Counted from the first letter of the stretch, positions 17,421-25,589 are shown. The stretch: DNA of 64,000 bases from CALDTK01 sp965215215 (GCA_965215215.1 OZ244043.1:2108001-2172000); one strand, 5' to 3'. Translations and numbers: made by a program. Notes: generated by a model from the letters alone, not told the origin.

Positions 17421-18104
17421 ATGCTCACTCCCGATCAGAACGCCGAAGCCCTCGCGCACGAGACGCTGCGTAAGGTCCGTAATCCCGATGCCTTCGTGAA
17501 GGCCTTCCGGCAGGCGCACCAGGAGGAGCAGCTGCGCAGAAAGCAGTTCGTCGATTCGTTGACCCCGGAGGTTAAAGCGGAGTGGATCGATGGGGAGGCC
17601 GTGTACCACTCGCCTGCCCGGGAGATCCACAACCAGACTACGCAAGGTCTCTCGCTACTCCTCGGAAATTTCAGCATGTACCGAGAGCGCCTGACGGTAC
17701 GCCTCGAGAAGGCGATGATCGAACTCGAGCGCGACAACTTCGAACCCGATGTCTGCGTCTGGCGGGCCGCCGACCACCAGTTCGATCGGGAGCTCGTGCT
17801 CTACCCCCGTCCGGATCTCGTGGTCGAGGTCCTGTCGCCCCGGACGCGCGCGCGCGATCTCGGAAAGAAGAAGGAGGAGTACGCGATCGCCGGTACCTAC
17901 GAGTACTGGGTGATCGATACCGACGTCGATACGCTCACGCGATTCGACAACGAGGGCGGCCGCTTCGGAGCGGGGGTGAAGTTCGGAGTCGACGACGCCT
18001 TCGAGTCGAAGTGGTTGACTGCACTGAGCTTTCCGTTAGCGGCCATTTGGCAGGACGAGGTGCGTAAGACTTGGACTTCGGATCTCGTCACGTCCTCGCG
18101 TTAG
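17421..18104 (+). CDS. Uma2-type putative endonuclease (DUF820, PD-(D/E)XK fold)
   Basis: The 227-residue protein starts at ATG 17421, 5 bases after a TACCTTAG -7-like box. An in-frame ATG at 17367 would add an unlikely basic leader. Family landmarks are EWIDGEAVYHSPA, FEPDVCVW, PDLVVEVLSPRTRARD and KKKEEYAIAGTYEYWVID, giving the D...ExK-like restriction-endonuclease-fold core. Uma2 proteins are abundant in cyanobacteria and Bacteroidota, often in many copies, and their biological role is unknown. It carries an extra N-terminal helix (HQEEQLRRKQFVD) not seen in the copy at 23623. Confidence 0.85.
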   Translation: MLTPDQNAEALAHETLRKVRNPDAFVKAFRQAHQEEQLRRKQFVDSLTPEVKAEWIDGEAVYHSPAREIHNQTTQGLSLLLGNFSMYRERLTVRLEKAMIELERDNFEPDVCVWRAADHQFDRELVLYPRPDLVVEVLSPRTRARDLGKKKEEYAIAGTYEYWVIDTDVDTLTRFDNEGGRFGAGVKFGVDDAFESKWLTALSFPLAAIWQDEVRKTWTSDLVTSSR

Positions 18105-18165
18105 TCGACCGACTACTCCCAATGCAGGCGTACGAGGTATTTATCTCGGTGTCCGATCCGTACCC

Positions 18166-18489
18166 TTAGCCGGAAAGCTGCCCTGCCGCTTCGACACGAA
18201 AGCGCGCACGCATATCGAGAGCTTCAAAGGCGCGGATCAATGTCGAGAGCCGCATGTCTTTCAGGTGCTTCTCGATCTTCGAGATCTGCGATCGGCCGAC
18301 CCCGAGTCGTGCACCGAGCTCTTCTTGGGTAAGGCCACGGGCTTCGCGGGCCTGCTCGAGGAGCTGTCCGGCGACATCGAGTTCCACTTCCGCGTCGAAA
18401 GCCCCCCAGGCCGGAGCGCCTTCGGGCCCGGCGGCGTGCGTACCGGCGAAGCGGTGTTCGCGCTCGAAGCCGGGGCGGATCTTGAGCAT
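18166..18489 (-). CDS. XRE-family helix-turn-helix protein (antitoxin-like)
   Basis: The 107-residue protein has a C-terminal HTH_3 domain (ARGLTQEELGARLGVGRSQISKIEKHL, about residues 49-73) followed by LSTLIRAFEALDMRARFRVE, a tail seen in HigA-like and similar antitoxins. The N-terminal 40 residues are not recognised. No toxin is recognisable next to it. The same frame stays open for about 50 codons upstream of the ATG, giving protein-like sequence without a good start, so the gene could be a truncated or decayed member of a longer unit. Confidence 0.7.
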   Translation of the reverse strand: MLKIRPGFEREHRFAGTHAAGPEGAPAWGAFDAEVELDVAGQLLEQAREARGLTQEELGARLGVGRSQISKIEKHLKDMRLSTLIRAFEALDMRARFRVEAAGQLSG

Positions 18490-18766
18490 ATGGGAAAGGT
18501 GAGGGGCCAGCTCTACCCGCCTATGATTTACGGGTCTATACCCCTCTACTTGAGGGAGGGTGGCGCTCGCGATGAAGCAGGTGCTAGCCGCATGCTTTTG
18601 AAAGGAGAGCTCCAGTGTATGCAGCCTTACGGCAAAACTATCCAGTCGTGGTCGTCATGCCAATCGAACCGGACAAGTCCGTATACTTCGTCCTGATCTA
18701 GAAACGAAATCCTCGCCCCTACCGCCCCTGCACATCCCAATATGCCTATACCCATTCTGCACGTAA
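18490..18766. other. Intergenic stretch with one mini-hairpin, no confident gene
   Basis: Besides the mini-hairpin at 18624-18638 and the open frame running back from the XRE gene, I see no gene here. A short minus-strand frame (18809 to 18627) ends in the mini-hairpin's TAA and has no recognisable domain. Confidence 0.5.
18624..18638 (-). repeat. Mini-hairpin element, stem GCC/GGC, loop GTAA
   Basis: The reverse complement reads GTTTTGCCGTAAGGC. It is intergenic between the XRE gene and the AbiE-like module. Confidence 0.8.
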
Positions 18767-18833
18767 TTTCAGAACTTGTCTCAGTTTCAGAAACTGAAAT
18801 AAATTTCATCTTCTGAAACTAGGCGTACCTTTG
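18767..18833 (+). promoter_or_regulatory. AbiE-type promoter: TTTCAGAA repeats and a TACCTTTG -7 box
   Basis: Copies of the core TTTCAGAA occur in direct and inverted orientation, including the palindromic stretch AGTTTCAGAAACT near 18783-18795 and an inverted copy (TTCTGAAACT) near 18810-18819. A perfect TACCTTTG box lies at 18826-18833, only 4 bases before the GTG start of the antitoxin gene. AbiEi antitoxins are known to repress their own promoter through inverted repeats; this arrangement fits that model. The transcript would be nearly leaderless. Confidence 0.6.
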
Positions 18834-18837
18834 AAAG

Positions 18838-19860
18838 GTGCAATCTTCAACGCTTTCCCTTGACCGAAGCCTCCACAAAGCCCTCGAAGCAGCTTTGGCG
18901 AACACCGAGGTATCCTTTAGCAACGATCTGGGAATGCTGAGCCTTCGGGGGACAGATCTACGGTACCCACTGACTTACGAGGCTGGGCTACTCAATCCAG
19001 ATTCGGCAACTCGATTGACTCGCTCGGGCAATTGGCATGCCGAACTCGGAGTAACGCTCTTTGAGCATTCGACGGCCCGCGGTCGTGCCATCATGCGGGA
19101 AAGCGGTTGGGCTTATCTCACGGCGGAAGGTCACCTGTTCCTTAACGATCAGGATCGTTCCGTCTACCTATACATCGAGCGCTCGACCAAGCTCGGGCAG
19201 GTCGCACCAAAGCCCGGCGACTACACGCCCACCGATCTAAAGGTGCTGTTCGCCTATCTCACGCTGGCTCCTGAGCCTTACGGAGGATCGCAGATCGAAC
19301 TCGCTCGCTACGCTGACGTAAGCGAGGCTGGCGTTACCCGGGCCTTGCGCAAGTTGGCGGGCAACGGCTTTCCCCGGCAGCGCGACCAGCTGCTCGCCGA
19401 ACAGCTCATCGTACTCCTCCAAACCTGGGCCGAGCAGTACGCGCTCAAACTGAAATCAAAGCTCCGTACCTGGAGATTTCACCCGGTCGGACTTCGCCAG
19501 GACTGGCGAGAACTTTCTGCCTTACCCGAGGGAATATATTACTCCGGAGTAGCGGCAGCAGCGGTGGAAGGTTTCGGCTTGGTGTCCGGCCGCGAACTGG
19601 AGGTTTACGCTGGTTTCGACGCGCTCGCAGAACACACTCGCCGATTGCGGTGGGCACCGAGTCCCGAGGGCCAGGTGATCTGCCGTGAACGCTTTTGGGG
19701 GCAGCCATCAACCGACTGGTGCGTTACGGGACGGAGTTCGCACGCAACGGTGCCGCTGCTGACGTACGCCGATCTCCTCGCAACCCGCGATCCACGGGCG
19801 ATAGAGGTAGCGGAGCGAGAGCTTTTGAACCTCTGTCTCAAGTTGTACCGCCAACAGTGA
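18838..19860 (+). CDS. AbiEi-family antitoxin (type IV toxin-antitoxin)
   Basis: The 340-residue protein starts with GTG at 18838. The middle reads as a winged-helix (LKVLFAYLTLAPEPYGGSQIELARYADVSEAGVTRALRKLAGNGF). The C-terminal half (EGIYYSGVAAAAVEGF...LEVYAGF) matches the AbiEi antitoxin family found in Bacteroidota. In the known system AbiEi represses the operon and counteracts the nucleotidyltransferase AbiEii. The downstream toxin gene here is broken, so this antitoxin may now be an orphan. Family assignment is by pattern and by the partner gene. Confidence 0.7.
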   Translation: MQSSTLSLDRSLHKALEAALANTEVSFSNDLGMLSLRGTDLRYPLTYEAGLLNPDSATRLTRSGNWHAELGVTLFEHSTARGRAIMRESGWAYLTAEGHLFLNDQDRSVYLYIERSTKLGQVAPKPGDYTPTDLKVLFAYLTLAPEPYGGSQIELARYADVSEAGVTRALRKLAGNGFPRQRDQLLAEQLIVLLQTWAEQYALKLKSKLRTWRFHPVGLRQDWRELSALPEGIYYSGVAAAAVEGFGLVSGRELEVYAGFDALAEHTRRLRWAPSPEGQVICRERFWGQPSTDWCVTGRSSHATVPLLTYADLLATRDPRAIEVAERELLNLCLKLYRQQ

Positions 19861-19869
19861 GCAGGTAAG

Positions 19870-20700
19870 ATGTTTCACTACGGCTGCTCTCAGAGATCTA
19901 CCTGGAGCTGCAAAACCAGCTCGCCGGTATAGATGTCGATGTCTTCGTGATCGGGGCATTCGCCGCGCACCTCTGGATCAACCGCGGTGGGAAGAACCCT
20001 TACCGCGGCACACGTGACATCGACCTCGTAATCGGCGTACCGGATTACGACACCTACAGTGCTATCCGAGACAAGTTAGCGGAGGAATGGGGGAGGGTAC
20101 AGGGAATACACGGTCGGCATACACTCATTCTCGACAACCAGCTCGTTCTCGACCTACTCCCTTTCGACTCGTACGTCACTCAACGCTCGGGCACGGACTT
20201 CACGTAGCTTTGGGCTGGCCCCAGGGAATTCGTAGGATTCGCGGAGGTCGCCGCGCGAGGGGCTACCGAATATGAGGTTGACGGTCGCTTCATTCGCTCG
20301 GCGACCATCCCCGGCATCGTTGGGTTAAAGCTCATCTCGTTTGACGACCGTCCCGATAGACGCCAGAAGGACATGGGCGATATCGGACAGATCGTAGCAC
20401 ACTACAGTGATCTAGAAGACGAAAATGTTTGGGAGAACCACAGCGACCTTTTCGGGGAAGAAAATCCTGGATGGCCTTACCCACGCTCACGTAGCGCTCG
20501 GCCGTGAAGTCTACCGTGTATATGCCTCAAATCCACAACTACTAATTCGCCTGGACGGCATTCTCCAGCGTCTTGTAAATGGTGAGCTCTACGGTACGGC
20601 TCACTACGTAGTCGGTTTTGGCGCGGAGCAGTCCGTAACCATCGAAGCACTCAGGCACGTCCTGATAGGCTTTCACCAAAACTGGATTCGCCCTGCATAA
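19870..20700 (+). pseudogene. Broken AbiEii-type nucleotidyltransferase toxin
   Basis: The frame encodes LLSEIYLELQNQLAG, VFVIGAFAAHLW and the DxD nucleotidyltransferase motif TRDIDLVIGV, then meets TAG at 20205-20207. The same frame continues with protein-like sequence (FVGFAEVAARGATEYEVDGRFIRS, ISFDDRPDRRQKDMGD) until about 20460. From there a neighbouring frame is needed for THAHVALGREVYRVYASNPQLL. The ATG at 19870 is also one base out of frame with the first block. One stop and one or two frameshifts therefore inactivate it. It follows the AbiEi gene directly. Confidence 0.7.
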
Positions 20701-20703
20701 CCC

Positions 20704-20718
20704 GTTTTGCCGCAAGGC
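20704..20718 (+). repeat. Mini-hairpin element, stem GCC/GGC, loop GCAA
   Basis: GTTTTGCCGCAAGGC lies immediately after the end of the broken AbiEii gene. Confidence 0.8.
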
Positions 20719-20861
20719 ACCGCCCCACACACTCATCGACGGCCGCGGGTGAATAGGGTGTTGTTTGTAGTGGATCGGTCTGACCCCGACTGCCAGGCCA
20801 ACAAAAGGTTCGGAAGCTATCCAGATATACCACCCCAGGTTTGTCGTGAGTAGGGAGGCTA

Positions 20862-21797
20862 TTACCCAGCCAACCGCCGCATCCGCTCCCTCACGATCTC
20901 TACAAACACCCCCTGTAGCCCCTCCGGCAGATAACTTCCCCGAATGCACGCCTCCCAGGCGTCCACAGCCTTGCTCAACACCCTCACCTGCGCCATCGCG
21001 ACCGCCTCCGGAAGCCCAATGGTTTTGGCGAAAGCCGCGAAATTAGCCGGCGTCAACTTTCGCTTGCGCCCGTCTAGGGGAAGCGCCAGCTCTTCGGGAT
21101 CCTGTTTGGCGGGGAGCACGACTCGCACGGCTACCTGGTCGTACAGCGGTGTCATCGTCCACTTGCCGGTGCGCTGGCGGGTGAGACTCCAATTCTTGAG
21201 GTGCGCGTCGTTGTTGCCGGTCGTGAAACAGAAGGCCACGGCGCGGAAGTACTTGACGAGTTCGACGCGGGGGGTCGTGCAGTACGTTTGGATGGCTTTG
21301 CCGATCTGCTCGTGACTGCCGCGGTATTTATCCTCCGTAAGGCGCTCGGTGATCTGCGCCATATCCTCCTGCCGGAGCGCGTAGTTGTCTGCGGTCCGAT
21401 CTACGCGGCGCGTGACGTACACCAGTTCGCCCTGCTCGGTGCGTAACAGCGTTGAGGGCGCGACATCGAGATTGACCAGTTCGGCTAGGCGCATCGTCAC
21501 CGCTTCCAACTCGGGCAGGTTCGGATAGTCGGGCGTCTGTGGCTTGATGAGATAGCCGCTGAGCACATCGCTCAGGAGGATGCGTCGATCGGTTTGGTCT
21601 AGGTTTCCCGAAAACTTCCGTTGCACGCCCGTAAGGCCGCGCCCCGTGCGGAGTTGGCTACGTGCGATTTCCTCCGCGGCGTCCGGCGGGAGCGAAAGCC
21701 GTGGCATTGCGCTGGTGCCAAACACTTCCTCTGCGCAGGCCTCGTGCATACCCTCGTCTTCGCTATCCGTAGGTCGGTAGCACCTCAGACACCTCAT
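20862..21797 (-). CDS. hipT: HipA-like serine/threonine kinase core (HipT-like)
   Basis: The 311-residue protein starts at ATG 21797 (MRCLRCYRPTDSEDEG), overlapping the stop of the upstream gene. It opens with a CxxC element common in split HipA proteins. It then has the nucleotide loop TGVQRKFSG, YVTRRVDR, the catalytic loop TGNNDAHLKNWSL and the metal-binding LYDQVA. HipA kinases inactivate tRNA synthetases: HipA targets GltX and HipT of E. coli O127 targets TrpS. Because the N-terminal subdomain is encoded separately, the layout matches tripartite HipBST rather than HipBA. The target here is unknown. Confidence 0.85.
   Translation of the reverse strand: MRCLRCYRPTDSEDEGMHEACAEEVFGTSAMPRLSLPPDAAEEIARSQLRTGRGLTGVQRKFSGNLDQTDRRILLSDVLSGYLIKPQTPDYPNLPELEAVTMRLAELVNLDVAPSTLLRTEQGELVYVTRRVDRTADNYALRQEDMAQITERLTEDKYRGSHEQIGKAIQTYCTTPRVELVKYFRAVAFCFTTGNNDAHLKNWSLTRQRTGKWTMTPLYDQVAVRVVLPAKQDPEELALPLDGRKRKLTPANFAAFAKTIGLPEAVAMAQVRVLSKAVDAWEACIRGSYLPEGLQGVFVEIVRERMRRLAG
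21022..21036 (+). repeat. Mini-hairpin element, stem GGC/GCC, loop GAAA
   Basis: GTTTTGGCGAAAGCC is antisense inside the hipT-like gene, where it encodes AFAKTI. Confidence 0.8.
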
Positions 21798-22117
21798 CGG
21801 TCGTGCCGTTCTACCCGGACGGCACCGATAGGGGTCAGCCCCGTGGCCAACAGCAACCCGAACCGATCCGTAGACTTCACCCCAAACTCTCGTACGGCGA
21901 GCTGGAGCATCCACCCTTCGGGAATGAGTCCATCGAAAAACGGTGGTAGGTGGTGGTCCGTTTCGAACGGGGTACTCTGAAGCGGTAGGGACAAGGCGAT
22001 CTCCTCGGCGTCGTCGCGGTCCAGGTACGCGGCGAGGTACCGGAAGGTGTAGCCGCGATCTCGTTGCGTGAGTCGTCCGGCGAGCTGGTCCCTCAGGTAC
22101 ACGTTAGCCTCCTGCAT
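21794..22117 (-). CDS. hipS: HipS-like protein (separate N-terminal subdomain of HipA)
   Basis: The 107-residue protein equals the N-subdomain-1 of HipA: VYLRDQLAGRL, YLDRDDAEEIALSLPL, then LPPFFDGLIPEGWMLQL and RFGLLLATGLTPIGAV. Its stop overlaps the start of the kinase gene by 4 bases and its start overlaps the hipB-like gene by 14 bases, so the three are surely co-transcribed. In characterised HipBST systems this small protein is the antitoxin that blocks the kinase, while HipB represses and augments. The same role is inferred here. Confidence 0.85.
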   Translation of the reverse strand: MQEANVYLRDQLAGRLTQRDRGYTFRYLAAYLDRDDAEEIALSLPLQSTPFETDHHLPPFFDGLIPEGWMLQLAVREFGVKSTDRFGLLLATGLTPIGAVRVERHDR

Positions 22118-22346
22118 GACCGTCGTTTAGGGCTTCTGTATCCGTAGCCACCGGCCCGAGAGCATACCCGAACAGCCAGAGCACTTGGTTGACCTTATCC
22201 ATGCGCAGCGTCGGCTTATCGCTCTCGAGTTCGCGCACGAAGCGCAGGCCCACGCCGACGGTCTGGGCGAGGTCGGCCTGGGTCATGCCTTCGGCCTTGC
22301 GTTTGGTGCGGACGAGCTGGGCGAGAGGGCTACGATGCTTGGGCAT
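22104..22346 (-). CDS. hipB: HipB-like XRE repressor
   Basis: The 80-residue protein has a standard XRE helix-turn-helix (GMTQADLAQTVGVGLRFVRELE, about residues 20-41) and the HipB-type tail LRMDKVNQVLWLFGYALG. It is first in the three-gene unit and directly behind four copies of a CCCGATCGGG-type site, which are its probable operators. HipB proteins repress their own operon and can help neutralise the kinase. The start is ATG 22346. Confidence 0.85.
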   Translation of the reverse strand: MPKHRSPLAQLVRTKRKAEGMTQADLAQTVGVGLRFVRELESDKPTLRMDKVNQVLWLFGYALGPVATDTEALNDGHAGG

Positions 22347-22353
22347 TGATTTA

Positions 22354-22478
22354 TACCTGATCGGGAGTAATATAGATCTAAATTTATCATCTTGTACCTG
22401 ATCGGGATGAAAGTTAGACTAAACGTACCCGATCGGGACGTATGGCTATTTTTAAGGCTAATCAGTACCCGTTCGGGA
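22354..22478 (-). promoter_or_regulatory. Four phased operators upstream of hipBST
   Basis: TACCTGATCGGGA occurs at 22354-22366 and 22395-22407, TACCCGATCGGGA at 22426-22438 and TACCCGTTCGGGA at 22466-22478. Start-to-start distances are 41, 31 and 40 bases, close to 4, 3 and 4 helical turns, so all sites face one side of the DNA. The third contains the perfect palindrome CCCGATCGGG. Confidence 0.75.
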
Positions 22479-22946
22479 TGATTTGGCGTCAAAACAGTTC
22501 GGGCGCAGTGGGTTTTGCCGTAAGGCTCAAGTTCATCTCTCCGCCAGACCTCATAGTGGTGATTTTACGGAGCTTGCTCCACCACCAGTACGCTCGCCGC
22601 GAGCGGTTGCCTAACGCGATCGTGGGGGGCGATTGGATAAGCCGAGGCTCCTCGAGCGGCAGGGTAGCCTAGCTCGGGTACAGATGAGTTTGGTGAGGTT
22701 TTGAAGCTTGGACCCCTGCGAATGGCGCGAGTTGGCGCGAATGGCGATTATTGCGGAATCCTCATAGATCGCCGATTATTATGACTTTGCGGCCGTTGTG
22801 TAGGTGCAGCGCCAGTTGATTCCGCGTGATCTCAGCGAAGACGACATCAGCTACTCCTAGGTAGCGATCGCGTATCGCCGACCACGGTTTTCGCAGTAGC
22901 GACCATTGGCGCAGGCGCTAGCGAATAGGCTAGTTTCGCTCCCGTA
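22479..22946. other. Gene-free stretch of about 470 bases
   Basis: Apart from the mini-hairpin at 22512-22526, no gene, terminator or mobile-element end can be supported. Short frames here are hydrophilic and lack domains. Confidence 0.5.
22512..22526 (+). repeat. Mini-hairpin element, stem GCC/GGC, loop GTAA
   Basis: GTTTTGCCGTAAGGC lies about 35 bases beyond the outermost hip operator. Confidence 0.8.
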
Positions 22947-23471
22947 ATGACTTTCCGAAAGCAACTCTACCAACTTACCAGCCCAATTGCCGCAACGATT
23001 TGTTGCGCCTTCCTCTTCTCAACCGCCGCACTCGCTCAGATACCATCGTATCCAGCGCAATCCGATCCCACTCCGCAGGTTAAGCTCAAAAAGCTAGCTC
23101 GCCAGAGATCCGATGGCTGGAAGCCGGAAGGGTTTACCCCGACCTTCAGCGACGTAAAGGGGGCCTTCTGTACCGACGCCGATGGACGGTCCTTCTACCT
23201 AGCTCGATACCCCGAAACTGATCAAGTCACCGCGGTTGTCGCTACCTCGGAAGTGGAAGGGTACGCCGTTGCAAATGGCTCCGCCACGTTTCGTTCGCCC
23301 GACGGTCTCTATCATGCTAGTGGCCAGTATATAAACGGTGAGCCCTCGGGTAGTTGGACGGACAACCGGTCCGCATCCTGTTTAATATGCCAATTGTATT
23401 TAAACTGCTGTGAGATCAACTGTTTAATAGCAACGATGGTATCAATGCTGAGGCTTCTGAATGGTGAGTAA
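22947..23471 (+). CDS. Exported hypothetical protein, abnormal C-terminus
   Basis: The 174-residue product starts at ATG 22947 with a clear signal peptide (LTSPIAATICCAFLFSTAALAQ). The mature part is small and basic, then has GAFCTDADGRSFYLARYPET, and near residue 120 a MORN-like YHASGQYINGEPSGSW segment. After SGSWTDN the sequence turns AT-rich and cysteine-rich with no visible homology. The native C-terminus has probably been lost by a rearrangement and replaced by chance coding sequence. Function unknown. Confidence 0.5.
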   Translation: MTFRKQLYQLTSPIAATICCAFLFSTAALAQIPSYPAQSDPTPQVKLKKLARQRSDGWKPEGFTPTFSDVKGAFCTDADGRSFYLARYPETDQVTAVVATSEVEGYAVANGSATFRSPDGLYHASGQYINGEPSGSWTDNRSASCLICQLYLNCCEINCLIATMVSMLRLLNGE

Positions 23472-23622
23472 GCAGGAGGTTCCCCGTAGGACTTATGCGT
23501 TAAACGAGTCCTTAGCCCTAATTGCGCCACCGCTCATTGCGAGCGAACTTCATCTAGAAGCGTAATCCTCGGCGCTTGAAGTACGATGACTATCGGACAC
23601 AGGGCTCACAGCCAATGTGCCG

Positions 23623-24219
23623 CTACCCAAAAACAGCCTTACCCGCAATGCGAAACTCCGGAAAGACGACGGACTCGATCCGCTCGTCCGCCCCCGTGCG
23701 CGGAGCGAGTCCGACGTAGATACCGTCGCGCAATTCGTACCGAAGGACCAAGCCGTTCGCCGGTTCGACGACCCAGTATTCGCGCACGCCGGCCTCTTCG
23801 TAGAGGCCGTACTTCTCGCGCATCTCGCGGGGCGTGTTGCCGGGACTCAGGATTTCGACGATCCAGTCGGGAGCACCGGTACACCCCTGAGCGGTGAGCT
23901 TTGCGGAGTCGCAGATCACGCAGATGTCCGGCTGCACGACTGTCTCGCCACCGCTCGTGCGCGGCAGTCGAACGTCGAATGGCGCCGAGAAAGCGCGGCA
24001 CGTTTCGCGAGCAGCGAGAAAATTGCCGATGACCCGCGAGAGCTCGAAGGAGATACGCTGGTGGTAGGTGCTCGGCGCGGCGCTCATCTTCGCGACCCAG
24101 CCCCGCAGTAGCTCTACGCGCTCTCGAAACTGCCAGGTGAGGTAGTCCGCGTAGGTGTACTGCCGGGTGAGGTCGAGGTCTTCGAAGCGAAGAATAGGTA
24201 CGGCGGGGGCGGCGGTCAT
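23623..24219 (-). CDS. Uma2-type putative endonuclease (DUF820)
   Basis: The 198-residue protein starts at ATG 24219. It shows the canonical Uma2 pattern: YTYADYLTW, VELLRGWVAKMSAAPSTYHQRIS, VVQPDICVICD, APDWIVEILSPGNTPREM, KYGLYEEAGVREYWVVEP. It is closer to the family standard than the copy at 17421, from which it differs greatly in sequence, so the two are independent acquisitions rather than a recent duplication. It is divergent from the MFS transporter gene. Role unknown. Confidence 0.85.
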   Translation of the reverse strand: MTAAPAVPILRFEDLDLTRQYTYADYLTWQFRERVELLRGWVAKMSAAPSTYHQRISFELSRVIGNFLAARETCRAFSAPFDVRLPRTSGGETVVQPDICVICDSAKLTAQGCTGAPDWIVEILSPGNTPREMREKYGLYEEAGVREYWVVEPANGLVLRYELRDGIYVGLAPRTGADERIESVVFPEFRIAGKAVFG

Positions 24220-24311
24220 TGCTCCGCGTAAGGTACGGCCCGACCGCGTAGCCACGCTTCAGCCAACGAGGTTCGGTGCATCGGAATACCGGCTTGCGCG
24301 TTCCCCCACCC

Positions 24312-25517
24312 ATGCACCCCCGCAAGCTCACCCTCCTGCTCGCCTCGACCCTCACCGTCATGAGCGGCGCCACCGTCGCGCCGGCCCTCCCGCTCATCCG
24401 CCAAACCTTCGCCGACACCGCGAACGTCGACGTCCTCGCGCGCCTCGTGCTCACCGTCCCGGCCCTCCTCATCGCCGTGGCGAGCCCCGTGGCCGGCTAC
24501 CTCGTCGACCGGCTCGGGCGCCTCCGACTGCTCTACCTCGGCCTGGCCCTCTACGCCGTCGGGGGCGTCGGCGGGGGACTCGCCCCCTCGCTCCCGGTCC
24601 TGCTCGCGAGCCGGGGCCTGCTCGGGATCGCCGTCGGACTCGTCATGACGGTCACCGCGACGCTCATCGCCGACTACTTCGACGGGGAGGAACGCGGCGA
24701 CCTGCTCGGCAAACAGGCCGCCGCCATGTCGCTCGGCGGCATCGTCTTCATCGTGGGCGGGGGCTTGCTCGCCGACATCAGCTGGCGCGCGCCCTTCGGG
24801 ATTTACGCGCTGTCCCTGCTGCTGGTCCCGCTCGTGACCCGGCACCTCGAGGAGCCGTCGCGGGGGGGCGCTACACCCACTCCGGCGGTCGAAGGGGCTT
24901 TCGCCAAAACAGCCCCCACGCCCCCCGCCGGCTTTTGGGGCCTCTCCGTCGTCATGTTCGCCACCATGTTCCTCGCCATGGTGGTCTTCTACCTCACGCC
25001 CGTGCAGCTGCCCTTCCTGCTCGAGGGTTTTGGCGCGAGCCCCACGATGATCGGCGTCGCCGTGGCCGCCACGACCGTCTCCGGTGCCCTCGCGTCCTTC
25101 TCCTTCGCCCGCGTCAAGGCGGCCATCGGCCCGTGGTGGCTCCTGGCCCTGGCCTTCGGGTTGCTCGGGACCGGCTACGTGCTCCTGTCGCTCGTGGGGA
25201 GCTACTGGGCGGTCGTGGCGACGGTGCTCGTCAGCGGTTTCGGACTCGGGTTCATCCTGCCGAACGTCAACCAGCTCGTCATGCAGGCCGCCCCCCTCGC
25301 GCAGCGCGGACGGGTGCTCGGCCTGCTCTCCTCCTGCCTCTTCCTCGGCCAGTTCGTCTCCCCAATCGCGGTCGCCCCGGTCGTGGCGCGCTACGACCTA
25401 CCCACGGCCTTCCTCTGGGCGGGCGCGCTGGCCCTCGGCATGGCGGCCGGCTTCGGGGCGTGGGCGCTGCTCGGGGGGCGGACTGCCGCGCCCGCGGCCG
25501 CGCCTACCGCCAGGTAG
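24312..25517 (+). CDS. MFS transporter
   Basis: The 401-residue integral membrane protein has 12 predicted hydrophobic segments. The family signature between helices 2 and 3 is present (GYLVDRLGRLRLLYLG), as is the helix-4 segment LLASRGLLGIAVGLVMT and a central charged loop (LEEPSRGGATPTPAVEGAFAKTAPTPP). The start is ATG 24312 (MHPRKLTLLL) rather than a non-membrane extension upstream. Members of this drug:H+ antiporter-like group export small molecules or sugars; the substrate cannot be predicted. A mini-hairpin encodes the AFAKT part of the central loop. Confidence 0.85.
   Translation: MHPRKLTLLLASTLTVMSGATVAPALPLIRQTFADTANVDVLARLVLTVPALLIAVASPVAGYLVDRLGRLRLLYLGLALYAVGGVGGGLAPSLPVLLASRGLLGIAVGLVMTVTATLIADYFDGEERGDLLGKQAAAMSLGGIVFIVGGGLLADISWRAPFGIYALSLLLVPLVTRHLEEPSRGGATPTPAVEGAFAKTAPTPPAGFWGLSVVMFATMFLAMVVFYLTPVQLPFLLEGFGASPTMIGVAVAATTVSGALASFSFARVKAAIGPWWLLALAFGLLGTGYVLLSLVGSYWAVVATVLVSGFGLGFILPNVNQLVMQAAPLAQRGRVLGLLSSCLFLGQFVSPIAVAPVVARYDLPTAFLWAGALALGMAAGFGAWALLGGRTAAPAAAPTAR
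24896..24910 (-). repeat. Mini-hairpin element, stem GGC/GCC, loop GAAA
   Basis: The reverse complement reads GTTTTGGCGAAAGCC. It is antisense and falls exactly in the central cytoplasmic loop of the MFS gene, where insertion would be tolerated. Confidence 0.8.
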
Positions 25518-25574
25518 ATTCGATCCTACCCCCCCGCACAGCGACCGCGCATCGTGGAGTAAATGGGGCCTCAC

Positions 25575-25589
25575 AGCTTTCGCTAAAAC
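25575..25589 (-). repeat. Mini-hairpin element, stem AGC/GCT, loop GAAA
   Basis: The reverse complement reads GTTTTAGCGAAAGCT, a compensatory A/T stem pair. It overlaps the stop codon region of the GNAT gene. Confidence 0.75.

Noticed and set aside
6101..20207. Internal TAG codons in four broken genes (6101, 9032, near 11354, 20205) suggested amber recoding
   Set aside because: Several intact genes here end with TAG (for example 595 and 1484) and the four genes also carry frameshifts or deletions; ordinary decay suffices.
22354..22478. Four 13-base repeats with about 28-base spacers looked like a tiny CRISPR array
   Set aside because: Repeats are too short and palindromic, spacing follows helical turns (41/31/40), no cas gene is near, and they lie directly before hipB; operators explain them better.
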